Shown piece after piece: positions 46,415 through 56,395 of a DNA stretch of 64,000 bases. Source of the DNA: Nigrospora sphaerica (Eukaryota; Ascomycota; Sordariomycetes; Amphisphaeriales; Apiosporaceae); contig JAGVVL010000027.1 in NCBI GenBank assembly GCA_018287875.1, positions 496,001-560,000 on the forward strand. The letters are read 5' to 3'. Both the position numbers and the translations under genes were made by a program. Position 1 is the first letter of the stretch; every line of letters begins with the position of its first letter. Below the pieces are notes generated by a model. That model did not search any database. It was not told the DNA's origin and saw only the letters and a list, made by a program, of their open reading frames with translations.

Positions 46415-47257
46415 GTTGGCACTAGTCCGTTCTGCCACCCAATTGCCCTTCACAGTAGCTGCATTTCGTTTAGCTGGAGTCGCTTATAGCCGTTCGTCTC
46501 GTCTCCTCATTTGGACTGAACGCGCTCCGGTAGCTTCCGAACGGGCGAATGGATCACAGAAGCAGGCTGGAATGTCTTGTGGCTCGGGTGCGATGCCCTA
46601 TGAGGCGGACTGGAGGGGCGCACGTCGTCTCTGGGCTTCGCGATTCCGTCTATCGGTTATTCCGAAGCGGTGCCGTCTGTCATGGTCAGCGAATACCGAG
46701 CCAAGGGCTTTTAGGTACCAATCGATATACACACGGAGTGGTCCTTTGTAGGTCACGTGGCTTTTTACATGATGTAGAGCAGTGGCATGCGGAGGTCATG
46801 GGTTTTGTGGTGGGCCATGCTCGCATTGCGAACACTACCGGATGACCACGCGCGCGGGTTATGGGAGCCAGTTCCCTCTACGGCCAGCACCGCATTCCCA
46901 CACTAGGGTTTACGCTACGAGCCCGTCATATGCACCGTGCTGGTCAATTTACACCTCAAAACAATGAAACATAACACGCAATTAACCACTGCGAGCCAAC
47001 TAGACGGTTCATGGTAGCCATGAGGCACAACAGCGGGCGTGAGGATGACAGCACGGGATAACTCGGCTGAAAACTAGCAGACGCAAGGTGAATCAACCGA
47101 CCAACCACAGCCCGCCAAGACGCAGGCAAAGCGCCACATCAGCAAGGCGATGCCAAGAGCGCAGCCTGCTATCGCGTGAACGATTCTGCCCTTCGAGCTG
47201 TCGTCCCCAATCTGACCCCGGATCGTCTTTCACCCATCTCGAATGCTCTGACCCGCG
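46415..47257. other. Upstream region of the HET-NLR, no gene seen
   Basis: About 840 bp with short open frames only. It presumably contains the promoter of the HET-NB-ARC-TPR gene. Confidence 0.4.
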
Positions 47258-50200
47258 ATGCGTCTCTTGCAGATAGAGCACGGCGGGCGCCTAAGCCTGA
47301 CCAAGGACCTGATCGACAACATTCCCCCGTATGCTATTCTGTCGCACACGTGGGGCGACGATGACCAGGAGCTCACTATCCAGGACGTCCAGCAGCATAC
47401 TGGTCAGCATAAGGCGGGGTACAGGAAGCTTACGTTCTGCGGCGCGCAGGCTGCCTCGGATGGCCTGCAGTACTTTTGGGTCGATACGTGCTGCATCGAC
47501 AAATCGAGCAGCGCCGAGCTGACCGAAGCGATCAACTCGATGTTTCGCTGGTATCAGAACGCCGCCCAGTGCTATGTTGATCTGGCCGATGTCTCTGCAG
47601 GCGCCGGAAGCGAGGTTGAAAAGCCGCTGGGCGCACTGTGGGCTGGGGCCTTCCGGAAAAGTCGGTGGTTTTCGCGCGGCTGGACGCTCCAGGAATTGCT
47701 CGCTCCTAAATCTGTCATATTCTTTTCGGTGGAAGGCCGACGCTTAGGCGATAAGACGTCGCTGGAGGGGCTCCTGCAAGAAATCACGGGGATTTCAATC
47801 GATGCCCTTCGAGGGCAACCGCTGGGCCAGTTCAGCGTGCACGAGCGATTCTCTTGGATGAGAAGCCGTACGACGAAGCGTCCAGAGGATCGAGCATACT
47901 CGCTACTTGGAATCTTTGACATTTACCTGCCGTTAATCTACGGTGAAGGAGAGGAAAATGCATTCATTCGACTGCGGGGGGAGATTCAGAGGCGTTCACA
48001 AGGCACCGCCGGAACTACCCCAGGTAAGTCCAGCTACTAAAATGACGTCGCGACCTCTAATGCTTTTCGATAGATAAACATGACGCCCATTTCATTGTAC
48101 CATTTGGACAGAATGAAAACTTTGTGGGCCGTGAGTCTATTCTACGGCAACTTATCGGGAGGCTGCCGCCTACCACATATCCTAATACGTGCCAACGGAC
48201 CGTTATCGAGGGTCTCGGCGGCATCGGGAAAACGCAGGTCGCCATCGAGGCGGCCTACCAGGTCCGCGACGCACACCCCGAATGCTCCGTCTTCTGGGTC
48301 CCGGCCGTAGACATGGTCATGTTTGAGAACGCCTACCGCGATATTGGCCGAGCCCTCGGGGCAAAGGGGATTGAGGACGATGAAGCCGACGTCAAAGCCC
48401 TCGTGAAAGCGGCTCTTAGTCGAGGCGACGCAGGACAGTGGCTTCTTATTATCGACAACGTTGATGATGCACGGCTATTGACCGACGGCCAGATGATGTC
48501 CTATCTACCTTTTAGCCGGGAGGGCTCAATTCTGTTCACTACCCGGAACCACCAAGTTGCAGCCCGACTGGATGCGCGACAGGGTGCGCTCAGGCTCGAT
48601 CCCCTAGACGATTCCGAGTCCGCTCAGCTCTTACACCAGGGCCTCCAGTCGAACCAGAAAGGCGACCCCAAGAGCACGACAGACCTGTTAGACTACCTCG
48701 TCTATCTACCGTTAGCTATCCGGCAGGCCTCTGCATACATGACGTCGAATTCACAGGTAACAGTGGCCCGTTACCTAGGTTACTGCACATCGAGCGACCT
48801 GGGCATGATTAAGATACTCAGCCGGGACTTCGAGGACCAAGACCGGTACGAAGCGATCCGGAATCCGGTGGCAACGACATGGCTCATTTCTTTTGAACAA
48901 GTCACCCGGGACGATCCGCTTGCCGCGGGTTATCTTCGGGCGATCTGCTACTTCGAAGAAAAGGATATCCCTATCTCTTTACTCCCAGCTGGCAAGGATG
49001 AGATGGAGAGGGACGAAGCCATCAGCACCTTAAAGGCGTACGCATTCCTTATTGATCGGGACACGCCGGATCAATTCGACATCCATCGGCTCATACGCCT
49101 GACGATGCGGAACTGGCTATGTACGCGCGGAGAGCAGAGCCGGCAGGTTACAGATGTGATTCAGCAGCTCTCAGAAGCGTTTCCGTGGCCGACGCACGAG
49201 AACCGAGACATATGGACATCCTACTTGCCCCATGCGCAATCGGCGCTTGGGTTCCGTGGCGAATGCACGGAAAGGGAGGCTCTGGGTTCGTTACAACATA
49301 ACGTTGCTAAGGGATACCACTTGCTTGGTAAATATGCGGAGGCACAGGAGATGCACCGGGCGACACTGGAACTGAGGGAAGGGGTGCTGGGCCCCGAGAA
49401 CCCAGACACACTCGCTAGCATGGACAATCTGGCCAACGTACTCTCCAGCCAGGGGAAGTACGAGGCGGCGGAGGAAATGCATCGGGCGACACTAGAACTG
49501 AGGGAAAGGGTGCTGGGCCGTGAGAACCCGGCCACACTCTCCAGCATGAACAACCTGACAATTGTGCTCTCCAACCAGGGGAAGTACGAGGCGGCGGAGG
49601 CGATGCATCTGGCGACACTGGAACTGACGAACACGGTGCTGGGCCGGGAGAATCCGAATACACTCGCCAGCATGAACAACCTGGCAGAAACATTTCGACA
49701 CCAGGGGAAGTACGAGAAGGCAGAGCAGATGCATCGGCGGGCACTCGAACTATGTAAGGCGGTGCTAGGCCGTGAGAACTCGTCCACACTCGACAGCATG
49801 AACAACCTGGCCAACGTGCTCTACAGCCAGGGGAAGTACGAGGCGGCGGAGGAGATGCATCGGGCGACCCTGGAACTGAGGGAGAAAGTGCTAGGTCGGG
49901 AGAACCCGTCCACACTCACCAGCATGGACAACCTGGCTCTTATGCTCTCCAGCCAGGGGAAGTACGAGGAGGCAGAACAGATGCATCGGCGGGCGCTCGA
50001 ACTATTTAAGGCGGTGCTAGGCCGTGAGAATCCGGATACACTCAGCAGCATGAACAACCTGGCCATCTTGCTTAGGTACCAAGGAAATTACGAGGCGGCG
50101 GAGGAGATGCATCGGGCGACATTGGAATTGAGGGAGAAAGTGCTAGGTCACAAGAACCCGTCCACACTCGACAGCATGAACAATCTGGCCATCGTGCTTA

Positions 50201-50601
50201 GGAACCAAGGAAAGTACGAGGCGGCGGAGGAAATGCATCGGGCGACATTGGAACTGAGGAAGAAGGTGCTAGGCCGTGAGAACCCGTCCACACTCAACAG
50301 CATGAACAATCTGGCCATTGTGCTTGAAAACCAAGGAAAGTACAAGGCGGCTGAGGAGATGCATCGGGAAGAGTTGGAGCTCTGTATGAAGATTCAGGGG
50401 CCTGAGAACCCGGATACACTCACCAGCATGTACAACCTGGCCATCGTGCTTAGGAACCAAGGAAAGTACAAGGCGGCGGAGGCGATGCATCGGGCGACAC
50501 TGGAACTGAGGGGGAAGATACTAGGGCCAAAGCACCCCGATACGCTCTCTAGTATGGACAGCCTGGCAGAAGTGCTTAGCAATCTGAAGACCCATAGCTA
50601 A
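47258..50601 (+). CDS. HET-NB-ARC-TPR NOD-like receptor
   Basis: Two exons (47258-48023 and 48074-50601) join in phase across a 50 bp intron with GTAAGT, a GCTACTAA-type branch site and TAG. The product is 1097 residues. The N-terminal HET domain shows its three signature blocks: YAILSHTWGDDDQEL, YFWVDTCCIDKSS and WFSRGWTLQELLAP. An NB-ARC ATPase follows, with Walker A GLGGIGKT at about 302-309 and Walker B WLLIIDNVDD. From about residue 660 there are nine full kinesin-light-chain-type TPRs (LGRENPxTLxSMxNLAxVLxxQGKYEAAEEMH). HET-domain NLRs trigger heterokaryon incompatibility and programmed cell death on non-self recognition; the trigger here is unknown. The ORF is intact. TGATACG-type repeats lie on both sides in the same orientation. 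Confidence 0.94.
49371..50590 (+). repeat. 126-bp tandem TPR-coding repeats of the HET-NLR
   Basis: Nine full 42-residue units plus degenerate ends. Units share long near-identical stretches at nucleotide level, indicating recent duplication or gene conversion. The sequence is unrelated to the TPR array of the 36681 gene, although the period is the same. Confidence 0.9.
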
Positions 50602-51172
50602 GCGGACGAGGCCCTTTAGCACGCAGAGGTTAAAAGGATGTAAGTCCAACCAATTGACTGAACGTTGCCTCTTATCCCTCAGCAGTGCCTCAAAACGGAG
50701 AAACCGGCGGACATGCTAAAGCGAGATTTCCTCTAGTGATACGTGAAGTGCTGGTGGACCACGTGATGATGATGATGTGTGTGTGTGTGTGTTATTTGTT
50801 TTTCTTTTCTTTTCTTTTTTTTTTTTATAAAAAAATCGTTTACGTCGGCGTCGGTCCACTAGTACCGTGGTTTATCTACTTGTCTCCCAGGGGATATGTG
50901 ACTTGGAAAGCTTATAGAAGCCACTCCGTGCCTTGTTGGCTCATCATTTCTCTGACCTTCCGACTCGACATCCAGCCTTCCAGCCTCTTTACTCGTCTCG
51001 TGTTATCTGCCCCTAGTGTTGAACTGGGGCCCGTCGTAGTTAGGTGCTAGCCTTTTGGAGTCATCCCAACTCTTGTGTATTCCGGAGCCGTGTATGGCTG
51101 CGCTAGGTTGCGCTGGTATCGTTTGCCTGGTGGTACATGATGATGTGTAACATCCAAGGAGCACAGATATTA

Positions 51173-53033
51173 AGTTCGAGGACCCCCATTCGGGCCCCCC
51201 CCACTTTCGGGCCCCCCAAAAATCAGCCAGCGAAAACCAGCCCTATCAATAGAACTTCAAATATAGCCTTAATTAATGATAACTCTAATACACGAACCAG
51301 CCTCACTTAGGCTTTCGCTGTCACTCTCTTCATCTAGACCACTTTCGGCTTCTCCGACCGCCAATTGAGCCCGGTGGATGTCTTCGATATTCGCGAACTT
51401 CGAATTGGGGCTTAAATCCACCTTCTTCCTTTTCCTTGGTCTGATAGTGTCAATCCTAGCTTCGAGAGCTTGAATTTGCCTTTGAGCAGTAGGTAATTGG
51501 ACGTTCTTCTTATCAAAGGCCTTTTGGATCTTCCGGAAGAGTAGTCGTTGTGTGGTTGAGTGTTTAGCTAGCTGGTTCAAAAGCTGTACTTGGTCCTTAA
51601 AGTCCGACGTCTTCTTTAGAGTCGACTAAACCACTGTAGAAGTATGGGATGTTTTTTGAGGTGTTGAGAACTCTCTATTTAAGTAGGATCTCTTCGAATT
51701 TGTCGTATCGGGTGTTGATTGTTGTGCATTTTGAATTAAATTCCGACTGAGAAGCGGTTTAGCCATATTAACTGGCCAGAGACCGGCGGCTTTCCATCTA
51801 TTCCGGATATTCTGACTGGTAAGGCCGGCTAGGCGAGCCTTCTTATAGCAGGCAAGAAAATTCCGCTTACCAACTATCGTCGAGTCCGTTAACTGAGTTA
51901 GAAATCCGAGCTCTTTCCGGTACGCCGATTTTAAAGAACTGAAAATGGCTAAATCGAGAGGTTGGAGGACGTGAGAGGTATGCGGGGGTAAGAAAAGAAG
52001 ATATATCCGATACGAGAAGCATTGGAACATAAAATCAGTCGTTGTATAGCTGCCATAGCCGTCCATCACGAGTAGGCGGTACTCGGAAGGGTCCTCGGGG
52101 GCGGTATTCGGGATAAAGACTTTCTCGAGCCACTCGAGCGCTGTTTGGTCTGTAATCCATCCGTTTTCGGTTGCAGTGAACTGCCAGCCTCCGAATTGGC
52201 TTAAATCGAGCGGGAACCATTGCTGCTGAACCGTCTTGCCCTTAAAAATGACTAATGGGGGCAGGGCATGGCCTTGGGCGGAGATGCATTCGATAAAGGA
52301 CGTCTAGACACGAGAACTAGGCTGCTTCTTTCGGACTGAGCGCTTTTCCGAACCTCCAAGTACTAGACCGTTAGATCCAGCACCTTCTAGGAGCCCTGCT
52401 TTATCTATATTGTAGCGGTTAGCCGGCTTCACCCTCTGGATCTCCGGTAACTGAAGATACTGGGACCATGGTCGAATTACCTCGACTGAGGCGCCATTAA
52501 CACGCTGTGAGTCGATAGACCGGCTCTTATGGACCTGTACAGCTGGGTTCCTGCGTAGGAAGGCCTGCAGCCACCTCTTTCCGAGTGGCTCGCTGTCGCC
52601 TTGAGCCCGGAGGATACGTTCGGCGAACTCCTTCACTTAGGCGTGCGAAGGTGGAAGCCCTAGGGCAGCTTGGGTAAGGATCCAGGTCGTAAGCAATTCT
52701 TCTTGGACTGGTCTGAGCCTCTGTTGGTATGCGAACGCATCTGACCTGCTTTGTTGGCCTCGAAGTCTGTTTTGTAGTGTTGATTTCGGTATGCCGTATT
52801 CTCGCGCAGTCTGCTTAATTCCGTGCCCACTCGTAACGGAGCTAAGGGCCTTTTATATATCTTCTTCGGAATACTGTTTTATATTAGCTATAACTGTTAT
52901 AATATGAGTTTATAGAAAGATTGGACGCCAATTGAGTTCAGAAATAGAAAGAACGTCCGAAAGGCCGAAAATTCGGTGGCTGGTTTTTGGGGGGCCCGAA
53001 AGTGGGGGGGGCCCGAATGGGAGTCCTCGAACT
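51173..53033 (-). mobile_element. Fot1/pogo-like Tc1-mariner DNA transposon, 1.86 kb
   Basis: Terminal inverted repeats begin AGTTCGAGGACCCCCATTCG at 51173 and are mirrored at 53033. They continue through a C-rich tract for about 55 bp. A TA dinucleotide flanks both ends, as expected for a Tc1/mariner target duplication. The internal minus-strand frame encodes a pogo-like DDE transposase now broken by stops. The element is inserted inside an older repeat copy. Confidence 0.9.
51269..52880 (-). pseudogene. Degenerate pogo/Fot1-type DDE transposase
   Basis: One continuous minus-strand frame carries the family order: helix-turn-helix psq (GIKQTAREYGIPKSTLQNRL), CENP-B-type HTH (GKRWLQAFLRRNPAVQ) and a DDE_1 core. 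In the core the first acidic site reads N-I-D-K-A-G, the second V-M-D-G-Y-G-S and the third L-Q-P-L-D-L-A-I-F. Four in-frame stops lie at 52853-52855, 52637-52639, 52304-52306 and 51626-51628 (TAA, TAA, TAG, TAG). Each becomes Gln (CAA or CAG) by reversing a single C-to-T change. The text beyond the last stop runs on to 51269. The copy cannot make a full transposase. Confidence 0.88.
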
Positions 53034-53189
53034 TACCTCATGATCTAACCAGGAGACTTCCTAATTAGATAGCAGGTATAAATTCCCTCCTACTTTCCCA
53101 ATTCGTAGCTTGAATGGCATCTATATTCTTTACTCAATTGGCATCCCATATGGTTGCCTGTCAATATGCTATCTGGTGCCCACGCCCTG

Positions 53190-53762
53190 TCATGTCTGGT
53201 GTTCTTTCGACATCGGGAGAACGAAACTCGCAAAGCCCACGACCATAATTGCGAAGCCTACTGTCTCAAGGTAGGGCATGTGGACCGAGAAGCGGATGCG
53301 AGACCGCGAGTGCGAACAGGCGTCGCCGTGGTTGCGGAACGTCGGGCCCGACGCGTGGAGCCGCCGAAGCCCCAGGAGCCCGTTGGTCGCCGGGCGCCCC
53401 GCCGCCCCCTGCAGCTCGCAGTGCGTGTTCAATCCGGCCCGGCTGCCAGCCGGCGCCGGGCGGGCCCTTGCGGCCTGCTGGTCCGGTTTGTTTTCGTCTC
53501 CGTACCCGTGCGGCACGCGCTTGCCGAGAAGGGCCGGGGTGCTGGCGGTAGCCACGGCCCGCCGGGTAGGCCCCCCACTTTGCTTTGCAACCTTTTCCAA
53601 GTATTCTTCTAGGTTCAAGTTATGAAAGATGAGCGGCTCATCCAGAGAGGGCGCCATGCCGTGATCCCGGGCGAGGACTGAGCCGAAAGCCGGTTTGGTC
53701 AAGACGGAGTGGCTGACTGCGAGAACAGCAATGGCGAGTACGGAAACGGAAAGAGGAGCCAT
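53190..53762 (-). CDS. Putative small secreted protein, 190 residues
   Basis: The single open frame starts with a signal-peptide-like segment (MAPLSVSVLAIAVLAVSHSVL). The rest is Arg/Ala/Gly-rich with few cysteines and a Lys-Arg site at about 80-81. A hydrophobic segment (TVGFAIMVVGFASFVL) near the C-terminus could be a membrane anchor. The stop lies only 18 bp from the end of a repeat element, so the natural C-terminus may be lost. No family was recognised; the gene could also have unseen introns in its middle. Confidence 0.45.
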   Translation of the reverse strand: MAPLSVSVLAIAVLAVSHSVLTKPAFGSVLARDHGMAPSLDEPLIFHNLNLEEYLEKVAKQSGGPTRRAVATASTPALLGKRVPHGYGDENKPDQQAARARPAPAGSRAGLNTHCELQGAAGRPATNGLLGLRRLHASGPTFRNHGDACSHSRSRIRFSVHMPYLETVGFAIMVVGFASFVLPMSKEHQT

Positions 53763-54139
53763 CAGGATAGCAAGTAAAAGGCGGACGACTGTTGATTGGA
53801 GATGAAAGGCCGAGCTCCGTCACACTGCATCGACCAAGGAGATACTTTCCTTTCCATGGATTTGGTATCGATGTCACTTCCATAACGCACGTCTACACTA
53901 GGGGGCTATGTTACGAGGCTGTATGAACGAACACAGCAGGGTGAGGCTGAGGTAGCGGGCGAAATAGAATTCATTATGTGGAGGATGCGGATATGGCGGA
54001 TGGGATTTCTATATAAGCTAAAATCATGCCATGAGCCGCGATATTCTAGGGCCCTGCTTTAAATATCCCGCTTCGGAATCGCCGGCGAGGGAACTCCCGG
54101 TTGACCTTCAGGTGGCGCGTGACCCCAGCACTGCGTCCA
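53763..54139. other. Intergenic, no gene seen
   Basis: About 380 bp upstream of the 53190 gene and downstream of the 54140 gene. A TATATAA-like stretch near 54010 is present, but its role is unclear. Confidence 0.4.
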
Positions 54140-55265
54140 TTAAACCGCGCCCTGGAAAAAAGTGACCCGGAAGCGCCCGTTGTTCGAGTTGATAACGGGA
54201 TTGATGTCGTCGTCGAGGTACACATCCCATGGATCGAGGTGTTGGGCCTCCCAGCCCTGGGTGAAGAGGTTTCGGTCGGGGCCGGTGATCTTGTCGAGGC
54301 ACCACGAACCGTCCGTCTTCTGCGCCCAGGCTCCCGGGGGGGCGTTGGGAAGCAGGTCGAGAACGAATCCCTTGATGTTGCTTGTGCCATCTAGCGTCTG
54401 GAACGACGCACCCCCTCGCTGTCAACAAACGCCGAGCGCAAGGCCCAAGGCCCGGGGAGGAGCAGGCAGACGCACTTGAATGATGGCGGCGCCGTCGTTG
54501 CCTTGCAACAGCGAGATGTCGCCCCACGAACTGCCGTCCGGGTGCCAGTTGACTTCGGCCCACGTGCCCAGGAGGTGCTTCTGCCCGTCCAGGTACGTGA
54601 AGTCGCCCCGCACGATGCGGCCCTCGAACGTCGGGCACAGCGTGACAAAGGCCGCCGTCCAGGGCGCCAACTGCGAGCCGGGGCGTCAACACACTCTCGT
54701 GGGGGTGGGGGTGTCCGCGACCTACAGTCAGGTACTTGTAAGGCACGTAGTCGTGGTTGTTCTCGTAGAAGAAGTACATGGTCCCGTGGACGCGGCCGTG
54801 GCTGAAGCCGTCGCTGTTGACGACGTAGACGCCGGGGCCGCCGGTATCCGGATCGCCCGCTTTTCCCCGTCTACTCAGCGGCGGGACGCGGCGCAATGAT
54901 TAGGAGAACTTGCCTGTCCATACGGGGGGTTGTGTCTGTCGGGGAGCGAGAGTTAGTCATCCATCCCCAAGATAGGACGCACCTGGATGCATGGGTAGAT
55001 GCACAAGAGGAACAGGTGATTCTTCCGTGGGCCCCGACGGCGAGCCGGCATCATCATGCAGAGGTCTCTCGGGCAGTAGTCAGGTACCAACCTCGTTATG
55101 ACAGAATACTTGTGTGTGGTTTTCGACCACGTGGGCATGGATGCTGGAGGTTGCGCTTCCAGCTTGGACGCGGAAACGTCGGTGGATGGCGGTAGGGGAT
55201 GCCGTCGCGTGAGGCCACAGCAGCACCGCGACTGTCAATATATGTAACAAACGCGTATTTTGCAT
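54140..55265 (-). CDS. Secreted conserved protein of unknown function
   Basis: A multi-exon minus-strand gene. The last exon is 54397-54140 (ending ...NGRFRVTFFQGAV), preceded by 54670-54476 and by an exon ending at 54726. The first exon, 55265-55088, starts M-Q-N-T-R-L-L-H-I-L and encodes a signal peptide (LLHILTVAVLLWPHATA). Joins among the last three exons are in phase; exon structure between about 54880 and 55088 is unresolved. Characteristic text is VYVVNSDGFSHGRVHGTMYFFYE, FVTLCPTFEGRIVRGDFTYL, SWGDISLLQGNDGAAII, GSWCLDKITGPD and DPWDVYLDDDINPVINS. The pattern suggests an all-beta extracellular protein of a fungal family I have seen only as hypothetical. No function is claimed. Confidence 0.7.
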
Positions 55266-56395
55266 TATGCGAACAGGCCAGGGGGTCTCGGTTGCAGCCA
55301 AGATGACTCGTGTTTCTCATTTCTTGACAGCTCACACTATAGAGGCGGCCGGATCGCGGAGGAGGCATCCAGGGAGCTTGGCGACTAAGCGATGGGCGAG
55401 AAAGCATAGGACCCACGATTACGTGCCCAGCCCAGGACAGCACGTTGTCCTAGATATAGAAAGGGGAACTGCGGACTTCCCGAGGCAGCTTCGCGGGTCC
55501 ATTTTCCCCATCCCGTGGGCTGGTTATACGAGCGCATGGGTGTTGAGCATAGATCACGGCACATGCCACGCCACCCGATGAGTCGTACCTGCCCTTTTGG
55601 TCGACTCCCCGACACGTCCCTCCCACATCACGGAAAACAGCCATTCAGGCCTGCGCCAGCAGACGAACCTCTCAGCCCGGCAGTGCGTTTCCAACCCGTT
55701 ATCCATGGGCCCCACGTGCTGGCCCGGCAGATTTGCTGGCCGGGAGCCAAGACGAGCCCGTTGTCGGCACAGTAGCGAGCCGCCTTGGGTTTTCCATGGC
55801 CCGTCGCGTCGCACCCGCACGCCTTTGATCTCACGAATGCCTACTTGGGGTGCCACGGGACACGCTTCGTGAATGTCCGATGCAAGGCACGGCAGCAAAA
55901 AGGCTGTCGGTCCTACGTCTGCCGCGAGGCCAACTTGCGCTGCCATCGCACCCATCGTGATCCTCTTCGTGCTGCGTGCGCAGCCCGGAGCCTCGGAACT
56001 CGAGGTGGCGCCATCGCATTGTGTTCCCCAGCATGGACAGTCCGAGTTTGTGCTGTCGAGTCACAGGTTTGGTCTGGACAGCGGGGCCTTATCCCTACAG
56101 ACTCCCATACTTCGTCCAGATGATCGGTCACTGCATCATGTAGGATGGACCGAGTGGCCGCTTTTGATGAGAGACGGAGCACCAGGATGCAGCTGTGTCA
56201 CGGATAATCGAACAGACACTTGGCTCCGGAAAGCTGCGTTCCCATGCCGGACCACGGGTATTGCAGGTCAAGGTAGACATTAGTTATATTTCGTGTAATA
56301 TGTGTATCATCATGGCTGCCACGCTCCTGATTGTAGGTACCAGGGTCGCACAAACCACGCGCAAATTCGTTTCCTGGTACTTGAACGCCGCCGAC
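55266..56395. other. Intergenic, no gene seen
   Basis: 1.1 kb between the promoter side of the secreted gene and the 3' end of the acetyltransferase gene. Overlapping short frames only. Confidence 0.4.

Larger units (their letters stand above)
50737..53172 (+). repeat. Long TGATACG-type repeat split by a transposon
   Basis: The left part, 50737-51172, begins TGATACGTGAAGTGCTGG, includes a GT run near 50777-50791, and encodes the same shadow text as 40783-40980 on the other strand. The right part, 53034 to about 53172, matches the other outer end (GGAGACTTCCTAATTAGATA). The far end is degraded. A TA-flanked 1.86 kb transposon sits between them. Confidence 0.75.

Noticed and set aside
46137..46751. 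A 204-codon frame upstream of the HET-NLR
   Set aside because: Much of it is translated from the 202 bp repeat, and the rest has no recognisable features.
53190..53762. Second RiPP precursor (signal peptide plus Lys-Arg)
   Set aside because: There is only one Lys-Arg site and no internal repeat, so the RiPP idea is not supported. It was kept only as a putative secreted protein.
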